DNA of 64,000 nt from Bacteroides fluxus YIT 12057 (lineage in GTDB: Bacteria > Bacteroidota > Bacteroidia > Bacteroidales > Bacteroidaceae). The notes below the pieces were generated by a model. The model was not told where the DNA came from, searched no databases, and saw only the letters and a program-made list of their open reading frames with translations. The translations under genes were made by a program, and so were the position numbers. The stretch covers positions 1 through 64,000 of the forward strand of contig NZ_GL882637.1 of NCBI RefSeq assembly GCF_000195635.1. Reading direction: 5' to 3'. Of the stretch, positions 53,052-61,280 are shown piece by piece (the stretch's first letter is position 1; each line of letters begins with the position of its first letter).

Positions 53052-53807
53052 ATGGATAAAAATATATCATTTACGCTCAAGGTATGGCGCCAGAAGGGTC
53101 CGAAAGCAAAAGGCGCTTTTGAAACATACCAAATGAAAGATATTCCGGGCGATACTTCATTCCTCGAAATGCTGGATATTCTGAACGAACAACTCATCAG
53201 CGAGGGCAAGGAGCCGGTTGTGTTTGACCATGACTGCCGCGAAGGTATCTGCGGTATGTGCTCTCTTTACATCAACGGTCATCCGCACGGTCCTGCAACA
53301 GGTGCCACTACCTGTCAGATTTATATGCGCCGTTTCAACGACGGTGACACTATCACTGTTGAGCCATGGCGTTCTGCCGGCTTCCCGGTAATCAAGGACT
53401 TGATGGTGGATCGTACCGCTTTCGACAAGATCATGCAGGCCGGCGGTTACGTCAGCGTACGCACGGGAGCTCCCCAGGATGCCAACGCGATCTTGATTCC
53501 GAAGCCCATTGCCGATGAAGCTATGGATGCCGCTTCCTGTATCGGTTGCGGTGCTTGTGTAGCTGCTTGTAAGAATGGTTCGGCCATGCTGTTCGTTTCC
53601 GCTAAAGTCAGCCAGCTGAATCTGCTGCCCCAAGGCAAGCCGGAAGCGTTACGCCGTGCAAAAGCCATGTTGAGCAAGATGGATGAGCTGGGATTCGGTA
53701 ACTGTACAAACACTCGTGCTTGTGAGGCAGAATGTCCGAAGAACGTTTCTATCAGCAACATTGCCCGCTTGAACCGTGACTTCATCATTGCGAAGTTGAA
53801 AGACTGA
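53052..53807 (+). CDS. frdB: Succinate dehydrogenase/fumarate reductase iron-sulfur subunit
   Basis: A 251-residue electron-transfer subunit. The [2Fe-2S] ferredoxin domain has cysteines in '[18 protein letters not shown]'. The C-terminal alpha-helical ferredoxin domain has '[14 protein letters not shown]' and '[15 protein letters not shown]' for the [4Fe-4S] and [3Fe-4S] clusters. It passes electrons between frdC menaquinol and frdA FAD. The frame opens at 52998, but ATG 53052 ([16 protein letters not shown]) gives the family N-terminus. Last gene of the operon, followed by an intrinsic terminator. Confidence 0.95.
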   Translation: MDKNISFTLKVWRQKGPKAKGAFETYQMKDIPGDTSFLEMLDILNEQLISEGKEPVVFDHDCREGICGMCSLYINGHPHGPATGATTCQIYMRRFNDGDTITVEPWRSAGFPVIKDLMVDRTAFDKIMQAGGYVSVRTGAPQDANAILIPKPIADEAMDAASCIGCGACVAACKNGSAMLFVSAKVSQLNLLPQGKPEALRRAKAMLSKMDELGFGNCTNTRACEAECPKNVSISNIARLNRDFIIAKLKD

Positions 53808-53841
53808 TCAGCACTTTCTACATTTGATTAATATCACAAAG

Positions 53842-53880
53842 AACTCCTCTTCCGGGAAACCGGCGGGGGAGTTTTTTTTA
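53842..53880 (+). terminator. Intrinsic terminator of frdCAB
   Basis: AACTCC pairs with GGAGTT and CCGG with CCGG around a GAAA loop, followed by nine T residues. It lies 34 bases after the frdB stop. Confidence 0.85.
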
Positions 53881-54007
53881 TGAGGAAGCTTTATTATCAT
53901 TTCGCCACCCATTTAACGCATATGGAATACAAAAAGATAACTCGTGTGCGAAAACAGCAAAAAATCAGTGAAATAGTTTTAAAAGGAACGCCGTGACAGG
54001 ACTGATA

Positions 54008-54039
54008 TTTGGAAGATACGGACAGAACCTTTACATTTG
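54008..54039 (+). promoter_or_regulatory. Strong Bacteroides promoter of a candidate small RNA
   Basis: TTTG at 54008-54011, a 20-base spacer and TACATTTG at 54032-54039 match both promoter boxes. No plus-strand gene follows, only a hairpin-terminator 47 bases downstream. Confidence 0.65.
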
Positions 54040-54045
54040 CAATGT

Positions 54046-54110
54046 GATTTTTTTCATAGTATTAGATTTAAGGTTAACAAAGGTTGGAGTACAGCGGTAC
54101 TCCTTTTTTT
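54046..54110 (+). ncRNA. Candidate small RNA of ~65 nt
   Basis: A transcript starting about 7 bases after TACATTTG would run to a compact intrinsic terminator: GGAGTAC (54086-54092), loop AGCG, GTACTCC (54097-54103), T x7. The body is AT-rich (TGATTTTTTTC...) with no open frame of note. It lies in the 326-base gap between convergent frdB and dprA. It is either an independent sRNA or, less likely, the remnant of a leader. No known family is recognised. Confidence 0.5.
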
Positions 54111-54133
54111 ATGCCTCCCAATAAGGAGTCCTT

Positions 54134-55249
54134 TTATCTTAAGTGATAGACTCCGCCCACCAACGCTTTCACCACCCCTTTCATTTCCAGTTCAAAAAGT
54201 AAGGCACTCATCCGGTTTACCGGCAGGTTGGCCTCTACCACCAGTGTATTGATGTGCAGGTCGCCCCGACAGGACAGGATATGCACCACCCCCTCTTCCT
54301 CCTCCGACAGATCCGGAAAAAGATTCCGCTGGACGGCTTCGGGTTTTTCCGCTTTTGAAACAGGCATCCATCCCATAGCGCAGACCAGATCCTCCGCAGA
54401 CTGGATCAACGCCGCCTTATTGTCACGTATCAACCGGTTACAACCGATAGAAGCAGCATCCGACGCACGCCCCGGAACGGCAAAACAATCACGGTGATAT
54501 CCCACCGCCAAATCAGCGGTGATGAGCGAACCTCCTTTTTCGGAAGACTCTACCACCACCGTAGCGTCACACATACCCGCCACGATGCGGTTGCGGCTGA
54601 CAAAGTTGAAGCGGTCAGGATTGGTTTCGGTAAGAAATTCTGTAAGCAGGCCACCATCCGCCAACATATCGACAGCCGTCTTGCGGTGTACGAATGGATA
54701 AATACGGTCCATCCCATGCGCCAGCACCGCCACGGTGGAAAGCCGGTTTGCCAGCGCAGCACGATGTGCGTGGATATCAATTCCATACGCCAGCCCGCTG
54801 ACAACCAACACATCCGGGCAAAGCACAGCCATCTCATGCAGGAAATCGGCACAAAACTGTTTCCCGTAATCGGTGGCACGGCGAGTACCGACCATATTGA
54901 TAACCCGGAGCCGGTTAAAGTCTGTATTTCCTTTGAAGAACAATACGATGGGAGCATCCTCACACTCTCGCAAACGAGAAGGATAAGCCTCATCTTTCAA
55001 CGTCAGACAAGAGATACGGTTTTTCTCCACAAATTCCATCTCCTGCCCGGCACGAAGAAAGGCGGCAGGACAATCAAGTGCAGTGACCGTGGCAGGATTG
55101 ATGCCCGGAAGAATTTCAGGAAGCTCCTTACGGTTGCGGAACACCTCTACGGCACTGCCCGCCCCCTCTATCAAACGTTTCGCCCCGATATGTCCTATAC
55201 CGGGGCAAAGCGTGAGGGCTATACTGCATATGCGTTCGTCACTGTTCAT
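54134..55249 (-). CDS. dprA: DNA-processing protein DprA
   Basis: A 371-residue single-stranded DNA-binding protein that loads RecA during uptake and recombination of transforming DNA. It has a SAM-like N-terminal part ('LCPGIGHIGAKRLIE'), the Rossmann-type core ('VINMVGTRRATDYGKQFCAD', 'VVSGLAYGIDIHAHRAAL', 'VLAHGMDRIYP', 'GGSLITADLAVGYHRDCFAV') and a C-terminal winged helix ('DLHINTLVVEANLPVNRMSA'). The start is ATG 55249, 11 bases inside the end of the thioesterase gene, so the two are coupled. In Bacteroides it is present without an obvious full competence operon. Confidence 0.93.
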   Translation of the reverse strand: MNSDERICSIALTLCPGIGHIGAKRLIEGAGSAVEVFRNRKELPEILPGINPATVTALDCPAAFLRAGQEMEFVEKNRISCLTLKDEAYPSRLRECEDAPIVLFFKGNTDFNRLRVINMVGTRRATDYGKQFCADFLHEMAVLCPDVLVVSGLAYGIDIHAHRAALANRLSTVAVLAHGMDRIYPFVHRKTAVDMLADGGLLTEFLTETNPDRFNFVSRNRIVAGMCDATVVVESSEKGGSLITADLAVGYHRDCFAVPGRASDAASIGCNRLIRDNKAALIQSAEDLVCAMGWMPVSKAEKPEAVQRNLFPDLSEEEEGVVHILSCRGDLHINTLVVEANLPVNRMSALLFELEMKGVVKALVGGVYHLR

Positions 55250-55664
55250 GATTGAGGTAGGGGGCAAAGACGTTGTCAAATAACTCGCTGTCGCTCAAAC
55301 GTCCGTTTACCACACATACCGTTTCAACCACCGACTTAATGGCTACTTTATTATCACACTTGCGGAAAATATCCTGGTAGAAAACATACTTGATGCCTTC
55401 CTTTTTCATGTACAATCTGGATACAAATTCATCGCCGCTCTTCAGAGGTGTCTTGAATGCCATGCTGATGCGTGCCACCACCGGATCCACTCCCTGTTCA
55501 TGGAGCCCGGCAAAGCTGACGCCCGCGCTCAACAAGAACTCATGGCGCGTATGTTCCAGATAGTGCTGATAGTTGGCATTGTTGACAATACCCTGCAGGT
55601 CGCATTCATAATCACGCACCTTCATCTCCAGTTCATAAATATACTTCTCCATAATGGTCTTCAT
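55239..55664 (-). CDS. Acyl-CoA thioesterase (4HBT hotdog fold)
   Basis: A 141-residue hotdog-fold thioesterase. The 4-hydroxybenzoyl-CoA thioesterase-type motif 'RDYECDLQGIVNNANYQHYL' (active-site Asp region) is followed by the helix 'EHTRHEFLLSAG' and the sheet 'VARISMAFKTPLKSGDEFVS'. It hydrolyses acyl-CoA or acyl-ACP thioesters in the cytosol; substrate not evident. It lies between the U32 peptidase gene (21 bases upstream) and dprA (overlap) on the minus strand, forming a likely three-gene operon. An alternative start is ATG five codons later (MEKYIYELEM). Confidence 0.88.
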   Translation of the reverse strand: MKTIMEKYIYELEMKVRDYECDLQGIVNNANYQHYLEHTRHEFLLSAGVSFAGLHEQGVDPVVARISMAFKTPLKSGDEFVSRLYMKKEGIKYVFYQDIFRKCDNKVAIKSVVETVCVVNGRLSDSELFDNVFAPYLNHEQ

Positions 55665-55685
55665 ATTGTATCATTTTCTGATAGG

Positions 55686-56975
55686 TCAACCTCGTTGCTT
55701 CTCCACATCCAGGCCCTTGAACTTTTTCAGTTCTTCTACGGAAACCAGCTTGTAAAGCTTGTCGCTCGGACGTATCTTCACCGATTTCATCGAGAAATGC
55801 TGCCCTTTCCTTACAGTCTGTACGGGCTTCAAGTCAACACGCGCCTCGTCCAAAGTGACGAATTCCGCACCGGTCGTAGGTCCTGTTATCAGCAACTTGT
55901 CTCCTACACTGACTTCGGCAGCCTCTACCAGGAACTCCGCCACACCGATATTGCTGAAATAGCGGATGCCCTTACCCACATAAATCTTACGCTCTGTGGC
56001 GGCGGAACCGTAATTCCTGGTCCATTCGCCCAAGCGTTGTCCCAAGTAGTAGCCGTCCCAGAAGCCACGGTTAAAGACCGTCTTCAGCCGTTCGTCCCAA
56101 ACGGTGATCTTCTCGTCGGTGAAGGTACCGTCCAAATAAGCACGGATAGCTTCCTTGTAACATTCTACTACGGTACGCACATATTCGGGGCCGCGGGCAC
56201 GCCCTTCTATCTTGAACACACGCACACCGGCATCCAGCATCTTGTTCATGAAGTGAATGGTCTTCAGGTCCTTGGGCGACATGATATATTGGTTGTCCAC
56301 TTCCAGTTCCACATCCGTCTCCTTGTCGCGCACGGTGTAGCTGCGGCGGCAAACCTGCATGCAGGCTCCCCGGTTGGCAGAGTGGTTCATTTCGTGCAAG
56401 GAAAGGTAACACTTGCCGGACACTGCCATGCAGAGCGCACCGTGGCAGAACATCTCTATACGTATCTGCTCCCCGCCGGGGCCGCAGATATTCTCCTCAC
56501 GGATATGGCGGTAGATTTCCGCCACCTGCTCCAGATTCAGTTCGCGTGCCAGCACCACCACATCGGCAAACTGCGCATAGAAGCGCAGCGCCTCCACATT
56601 GCTGATGTTGAGCTGTGTGCTGAGGTGCACCTCCTGCCCTATACTGCGGGCATAGCTCATCACCGCCACGTCCGCCGCAATCACGGCGGAAATGCCGGCC
56701 TCATGAGCGGCATCCACGATGGTGCGCATCAAGGGTATATCATTGTCGTAGATGATGGTATTTACCGTAAGATAACTTTTCATCCCGTGCTCGTCACACG
56801 TCCGGGCTATCTCGCGCAAATCATCAATCGTAAAGGTATTCGCCGAACGGGCACGCATGTTCAGGTTCTCGATGCCGAAATAGACAGAGTCGGCACCTGC
56901 CTGTATGGCTGCCGCAAGCGACTCGCGTGAGCCTACCGGAGCCATGATTTCGAAATCTTTTATTGTAGCGTTCAT
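55686..56975 (-). CDS. U32-family peptidase / tRNA hydroxylation-type protein
   Basis: A 429-residue protein. The N-terminal TIM-barrel region ('IMAPVGSRESLAAAIQAGAD', 'VYFGIENLNMRARSANTFT') carries the U32 signature 'EMFCHGALCMAVSGKCYLS' near residue 165, with Cys residues in 'NRGACMQVCRRSY' that probably bind an Fe-S cluster. The C-terminal beta domain starts near 'YVGKGIRYFSNIGVAEFLV'. YegQ/TrhP-type relatives are needed for tRNA wobble-uridine hydroxylation, though the family was first described as collagenase-like. The open frame continues upstream over the dusB gene, but ATG 56975 preceded by a minus-strand -7 element fixes the start. Divergent dusB is also a tRNA-modifying enzyme. Confidence 0.88.
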   Translation of the reverse strand: MNATIKDFEIMAPVGSRESLAAAIQAGADSVYFGIENLNMRARSANTFTIDDLREIARTCDEHGMKSYLTVNTIIYDNDIPLMRTIVDAAHEAGISAVIAADVAVMSYARSIGQEVHLSTQLNISNVEALRFYAQFADVVVLARELNLEQVAEIYRHIREENICGPGGEQIRIEMFCHGALCMAVSGKCYLSLHEMNHSANRGACMQVCRRSYTVRDKETDVELEVDNQYIMSPKDLKTIHFMNKMLDAGVRVFKIEGRARGPEYVRTVVECYKEAIRAYLDGTFTDEKITVWDERLKTVFNRGFWDGYYLGQRLGEWTRNYGSAATERKIYVGKGIRYFSNIGVAEFLVEAAEVSVGDKLLITGPTTGAEFVTLDEARVDLKPVQTVRKGQHFSMKSVKIRPSDKLYKLVSVEELKKFKGLDVEKQRG

Positions 56976-56999
56976 ATTATCTTCTTTAATAAACATGTA

Positions 57000-57028
57000 C
57001 AAAGGTAGGCTTTTTTTCCGTACTTTTG
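57000..57028. promoter_or_regulatory. Overlapping divergent promoters of the U32 peptidase and dusB genes
   Basis: CAAAGGTA at 57000-57007 is TACCTTTG on the minus strand (25 bases before ATG 56975). TACTTTTG at 57021-57028 is on the plus strand (44 before ATG 57072). With about 20 bases between them the two RNA polymerases must compete for the same DNA. Confidence 0.7.
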
Positions 57029-57071
57029 CACGAAACAGACAGGCACTTGTGTCTGATTTCCTATTAAATTT

Positions 57072-58049
57072 ATGAAAATCAAAGAAATAGAATTTGGCAA
57101 GTATCCTACATTCCTCGCTCCGATGGAGGATGTCACCGACCCGGCTTTCCGCCTGATGTGCAAGCAGTTCGGGGCAGACATGGTATATACCGAGTTCGTT
57201 TCTGCAGACGCCTTGATACGTTCTGTAGGCAAGACCCGGCAGAAGCTGAACATCAGCGACGCAGAACGGCCCGTAACCATACAGATATACGGGCGGGACA
57301 CGGAAACGATGGTGGAAGCCGCCCGCATCGTGGAACAGGCACGCCCGGACATACTGGACATCAACTTCGGCTGTCCCGTGAAGCGCGTGGCAGGCAAGGG
57401 CGCCGGCGCAGGCATGTTGCAGAATGTACCCTTGATGCTTGAAATCACCCGTGCCGTGGTGGATGCCGTGAAGATACCCGTCACCGTGAAGACACGGCTG
57501 GGCTGGGATGCCAACAATAAAATCATCGTCGACCTTGCCGAACAGCTGCAGGACTGCGGCATCGCCGCCCTTACCATACACGGACGCACCCGTGCGCAGA
57601 TGTACACCGGCGAGGCGGACTGGACGCTCATCGGCGAGGTAAAGAAGAACCCTCGCATGCGCATCCCCATCATCGGCAACGGAGACATCACCACTCCCCA
57701 ACGCGCCAAGGAGTGTTTCGACCTCTACGGCGTAGATGCCATCATGATAGGCCGCGCCAGCTTCGGACGCCCGTGGATATTCAAGGAAGTGAAGCATTAT
57801 CTGGAAACGGGCGAGGAACTGCCCCCGCTAAGCAGTGAATGGCGGATGGAGGTGCTGCGCCGGGAAGTGGAAGATAGCGTCAACCTGCTGGACGAGCGCC
57901 GGGGCATCCTGCACGTACGCCGCCACCTGGCGGCAAGCCCGCTGTTCAAGGGCATTCCCAACTTCCGGGATACAAGGATAGCCATGCTACGGGCAGAGAC
58001 CAAAGAGGAACTGTACCGCATCTTCGACACCATCGCCCCGTTACTCTGA
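57072..58049 (+). CDS. dusB: tRNA-dihydrouridine synthase (DusB type)
   Basis: A 325-residue FMN-dependent enzyme that reduces uridine to dihydrouridine in the tRNA D-loop. TIM barrel with 'FLAPMEDVTDPAFRLMCKQF', the active-site Cys in 'DILDINFGCPVKRVAGKGAG' (about C101), 'VTVKTRLGWD', 'TIHGRTRAQMYTGEADW' and 'PIIGNGDITTPQRAKE'. The C-terminal helical RNA-binding domain has 'RRHLAASPLFKGIPNFR'. Length and motif order fit DusB. Monocistronic, divergent from the U32 peptidase gene. Confidence 0.93.
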   Translation: MKIKEIEFGKYPTFLAPMEDVTDPAFRLMCKQFGADMVYTEFVSADALIRSVGKTRQKLNISDAERPVTIQIYGRDTETMVEAARIVEQARPDILDINFGCPVKRVAGKGAGAGMLQNVPLMLEITRAVVDAVKIPVTVKTRLGWDANNKIIVDLAEQLQDCGIAALTIHGRTRAQMYTGEADWTLIGEVKKNPRMRIPIIGNGDITTPQRAKECFDLYGVDAIMIGRASFGRPWIFKEVKHYLETGEELPPLSSEWRMEVLRREVEDSVNLLDERRGILHVRRHLAASPLFKGIPNFRDTRIAMLRAETKEELYRIFDTIAPLL

Positions 58050-58082
58050 TAAACCGTTTTCTTTATCCGTCGAGCTGACGTT

Positions 58083-58172
58083 ACCTTAGGGATGGCAAAG
58101 TTGTGCCACCGTGTTGGCAAAGTTGTGCCACAGGCAAGGCACAGTTGTGCCATCCCTAAGGCACAAATATCG
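58083..58172. repeat. 22-bp periodic GTTGTGCCA array between convergent dusB and PAP2 genes
   Basis: GTTGTGCCA starts at 58100, 58122 and 58144, exactly 22 bases apart. The preceding GGCAAAG/GGCACAG words follow the same phase (units at 58092, 58114, 58136, with AAGGCACA again at 58158). Each unit is itself palindromic (TGGCA ... TGCCA). The whole is bounded by the 14-bp inverted repeat CCTTAGGGATGGCA and TGCCATCCCTAAGG. No T-run follows. Confidence 0.85.
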
Positions 58173-58206
58173 TGTCACCACATCCGGCGGCATCAGATGC
58201 CTGCCG

Positions 58207-59193
58207 TCACTTGAACATCGGTTGTGCAAACCATCGCTTGAACATCCACGTGGCAAGGATATAGATGCCGAAAGCCGATACGAACCCCACGATAGAGTCT
58301 ATCAGGTAATGCGCCTGGATATAGACCGTAGCCCCGCACAGCAGCAGGTAGAAAGGAAACAGGCAGGCAAACAGACGCTTGCTGCCACGCCATGCCATGA
58401 TCATCAGTACCGTGGACATCCCGACGTGCGAACTGGGGAAAGCCGCCGTAGGCCGCTCGCCCACCTGCTGGGAACTCTCCACCAGATTGTAGAAGAAGCC
58501 GTGCTCATAGCCCGGTCCGGGAAGAAGCTCCTGATGATGGTGGAAATAGTCGCCGATAGAGGGGAAGATGCCCTGCGCCACACGGTCGCTTCCGATGGCG
58601 GGGAAATAGAACTGCGGCCCGGCAACGGGGACGAATATATAGATAAGGTAATAGACGAAGAAAGCGGTGACGATGACAAACGAGACCTTCTCGAAAAGGT
58701 CGAAACGATAGAGGAAGTACCACACCACTACCAACAATATCATCGGATAATAGAAGAAATACCCCATATTGAACGGCTCGCTCACCCACATCTGCGGGAA
58801 TCTTTCACAGAACCATACGGCAGGCTGCCCGCCGAACATCCACTGCTCCGCCGAAGCGAACACATGGTCGAGGTTGGGGAATATCCGGTTGAATTCAAAG
58901 GTATCGGGATACCAGTAGGAAAGCAGCGACATCTGGATGGCTATACGCACAAAAGCAGAAAACCGGCAGGGCGCCAGCCGGTAAAGGTACATCAGCAGGA
59001 AAGTCATTGCCGCAATCATCGCGCGGTCAACCAACATCTGCACCGGATGATCCATTTCCTGAAAAAGAAACAGAATGAGTATGGAAGTCAACAGGTTGTA
59101 TATCAACGTGATCTTCTCAACCGCAAAAAGCCCTTTACGGGTTTCTACCCTTTTAAATAAATTTATCATGTGTTCTTTGTCCCGACCTTTCAT
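58207..59193 (-). CDS. PAP2-superfamily integral membrane protein (phospholipid-head transferase-like)
   Basis: A 328-residue membrane protein with six or more helices. PAP2_3-type motifs: 'FPSSHVGMSTVLMIM' (S-S-H block) and 'YIQAHYLIDSIVGFVSAF' (H-x3-D block); the K-x6-RP block is replaced by 'VGERPTAA'-like residues, as in the inositol-phosphorylceramide synthase-related branch. Such proteins can act as phosphatases or as head-group transferases on membrane lipids. The first in-frame codon is TTG at 59217; ATG 59193 is used here and ATG 59169 (MINLFKRVETRKG) is also plausible. The epimerase gene lies immediately upstream on the same strand. Confidence 0.8.
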   Translation of the reverse strand: MKGRDKEHMINLFKRVETRKGLFAVEKITLIYNLLTSILILFLFQEMDHPVQMLVDRAMIAAMTFLLMYLYRLAPCRFSAFVRIAIQMSLLSYWYPDTFEFNRIFPNLDHVFASAEQWMFGGQPAVWFCERFPQMWVSEPFNMGYFFYYPMILLVVVWYFLYRFDLFEKVSFVIVTAFFVYYLIYIFVPVAGPQFYFPAIGSDRVAQGIFPSIGDYFHHHQELLPGPGYEHGFFYNLVESSQQVGERPTAAFPSSHVGMSTVLMIMAWRGSKRLFACLFPFYLLLCGATVYIQAHYLIDSIVGFVSAFGIYILATWMFKRWFAQPMFK

Positions 59194-59221
59194 AATGTGC
59201 CAACTACCGATTGTCAATTAC

Positions 59222-60229
59222 TCAAAGCCATCCTTTGTCTTTATACCAGGCAATTGTTTCTTTTACTCCCCGTTCCAGTTTATATTCGGGGCTGTAACCC
59301 AGTTCCTCGATAGCCGGAGTAATATCACACTGCCAATTGCGTTGTCTCATTATTCTATATTTATCTGAATTGAGCGTACTGGTCTTGCCCCGACGTTTTG
59401 CCCAGAATTCAGCGAGCAAAGATACGACTTTCAATACAATTAACGGACACTTCAAGCGAATAAGCAACGGATTACCCAGTTCTTTCCGTATCAAGTCCGA
59501 AAAAGCACGGCTCCGGTACACCTCTCCGTCCGCCAGAAAATAAGCGCGACGGGACACTCCTTTCCCGATACCCAGAAATACGGCCTGCACAATATCCTTG
59601 ACATAAACGAAAGTAAGGTCCTGCCGACGGAAGCCGACGGAAAAATCGATATGCTGCCGGATAGACTTCGCCATAAGGAAATAGTCTTTCTCACGCGGCC
59701 CGTAAACACCCGTAGGACGATAGATGACATAGGGGAAACCCGGAATGCTCTGCAAATACAACTCCGCCTTCAGCTTGCTCAGGCCATAGGCCGTATTGGG
59801 CGCAGGAGTGTCATTCTCCGTAATGGGTTCGTAGTTCTTTTCATGAATGGGGCCGAATACGCTGAGCGTGCTGATGAAGATAAACTGTTTGGGAACCATG
59901 TTCAATTCTCTCAGCGTATCTATGAAATACTTGGTCTGGAGATAGTTCACCAGCTCAAACTCTCCTTTATCCACACATTTGGTGACACCGGCACAATGGA
60001 CGATGTAATCGAACTTATCGTAAGTGCTCTTATGACCGGAAAGCTGCGCCCGAAGTTCGTTGGGATGCGCAAAGTCAAGTTCAAGAACATGTATCCTGCG
60101 GTCACTCAAATATTCACGGCTGCTGGACGAACGGATACCCGCCCATACAGCGAACTTGCGTCTCAGCGCCTCTTCGACGATGAAACTTCCTATAAACCCG
60201 CTTGCGCCTGTAACTAATATACTTTCCAT
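59222..60229 (-). CDS. NAD-dependent epimerase/dehydratase (extended SDR)
   Basis: A 335-residue extended short-chain dehydrogenase. Nucleotide site 'ILVTGASGFIGSFIVEEALR', 'VHCAGVTKC', catalytic Ser in 'FIFISTLSVFGP', Tyr and Lys in 'NTAYGLSKLKAELYL', and 'VIYRPTGVYGPREKDYFLMA'. Extended SDRs act on nucleotide sugars or on sterol- and flavonoid-like alcohols; the substrate here is unknown. It lies one base from the CDF transporter stop upstream and about 28 bases before the PAP2-like gene, so the three are probably one operon; this may hint at an envelope glycolipid job. Confidence 0.87.
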   Translation of the reverse strand: MESILVTGASGFIGSFIVEEALRRKFAVWAGIRSSSSREYLSDRRIHVLELDFAHPNELRAQLSGHKSTYDKFDYIVHCAGVTKCVDKGEFELVNYLQTKYFIDTLRELNMVPKQFIFISTLSVFGPIHEKNYEPITENDTPAPNTAYGLSKLKAELYLQSIPGFPYVIYRPTGVYGPREKDYFLMAKSIRQHIDFSVGFRRQDLTFVYVKDIVQAVFLGIGKGVSRRAYFLADGEVYRSRAFSDLIRKELGNPLLIRLKCPLIVLKVVSLLAEFWAKRRGKTSTLNSDKYRIMRQRNWQCDITPAIEELGYSPEYKLERGVKETIAWYKDKGWL

Positions 60230-60230
60230 C

Positions 60231-61145
60231 CTATTTTGTCGGTTCTACATGAATACCTATATGAGTTCCTTCACCAAACTTCTCCTTCAGCTTGTCCTCT
60301 ATGGCCGTTGCCGTACGGTGAGCCTCTTCCAGCGTGATTTTCCCATCCATACGCACATGCACCTCTATGGCATAATGATTGCCTATACGGCGCGTACGGA
60401 GATGATGCGGGGAACTCACGTCCGGAAAGGACAGGATGATCTCCTGTATCTCTTCCTCCACATCAGCGGGCAGCGACTTTTCCAACAATTCGTCCACGCA
60501 AGGTATCAGCAGTCCAACCGCCACCTTCATGATGAAGAAGCTGACAATCACCGCCGCAGCCGGATCGAGCACCCTCCAATGACTGCCCAGCAAGATAGCC
60601 CCGCCGATGCCTACGGCCGTACCGATGGAAGAAAGCGCGTCACTCCGATGATGCCATGCGTTGGCCACGACCGCCTGCGAATTCAGTTTCTTCCCCTTGA
60701 ATACCGTATATTGATAGAGTATCTCCTTGGATACGATGGATACCAGCGCCGCTGCCAGTGCCAGCATGCCCGGCTCGGGCAAAGAGCCGCCCTGCAAGAA
60801 AAGATAGACGGACGAAGCCCCATTCCAGAAAATGCCGAAGCCCACAAACAGGAGAAAGATGCCGATGATGGCTGTCGCCAGCGTTTCATATTTGCCATGG
60901 CCATAATCGTGTCCCTCGTCCTGCGGTTTTGATGAAATACGGACAAATACAAGAACAATGATATCCGTCACAAAGTCCGACAACGAATGAACGGCATCCG
61001 CCAGCATGGCAGCGCTGTGCCCCATGATTCCCGCAAAGAACTTGAAAACGAGCAAGAGGAAGTTAACCACACTTCCCACAATCGTCACCCGGTAAATCCC
61101 CCTCTCACGTGCGATGCCTGCTTTGTCCAGAGTTTGCATTTTCAT
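60231..61145 (-). CDS. Cation diffusion facilitator (CDF) transporter
   Basis: A 304-residue divalent-metal exporter. Six helices with the metal sites 'AMLADAVHSLSDFVTD' (H/D in helix 2) and 'NAWHHRSDALSSIGTAVG' (H/D in helix 5). A cytosolic C-terminal ferredoxin-like domain follows ('VSSPHHLRTRRIGNHYAIEV', 'GTHIGIHVEPT'). Probably Zn2+ or Fe2+/Mn2+ efflux. The promoter on the minus strand (TATCTTTG, complement at 61168-61175) lies 23 bases before its ATG. It is the first gene of a likely operon with the epimerase and PAP2-like genes. Confidence 0.92.
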   Translation of the reverse strand: MKMQTLDKAGIARERGIYRVTIVGSVVNFLLLVFKFFAGIMGHSAAMLADAVHSLSDFVTDIIVLVFVRISSKPQDEGHDYGHGKYETLATAIIGIFLLFVGFGIFWNGASSVYLFLQGGSLPEPGMLALAAALVSIVSKEILYQYTVFKGKKLNSQAVVANAWHHRSDALSSIGTAVGIGGAILLGSHWRVLDPAAAVIVSFFIMKVAVGLLIPCVDELLEKSLPADVEEEIQEIILSFPDVSSPHHLRTRRIGNHYAIEVHVRMDGKITLEEAHRTATAIEDKLKEKFGEGTHIGIHVEPTK

Positions 61146-61167
61146 CTGTTTTCTTGCTTAATCGTTG

Positions 61168-61175
61168 CAAAGATA
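61168..61175 (-). promoter_or_regulatory. -7 promoter element of the CDF transporter operon
   Basis: CAAAGATA on the plus strand is TATCTTTG on the minus strand, 23 bases upstream of the CDF ATG (61145). Confidence 0.7.
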
Positions 61176-61280
61176 GTACATAAATCCGTTACATACAGCC
61201 GTTCTTCCATTATTTTCCGGTCGGGCAGCAATATTTCGGGGGCAGATTGAACGAGTGAACCCATTTATTTGTTTACTTTG

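Noticed and set aside
56976-57797. N-terminal extension of the U32 peptidase frame over dusB
   Set aside because: It overlaps a complete dusB gene and the divergent promoters; family length and the promoter position fix the start at 56975.
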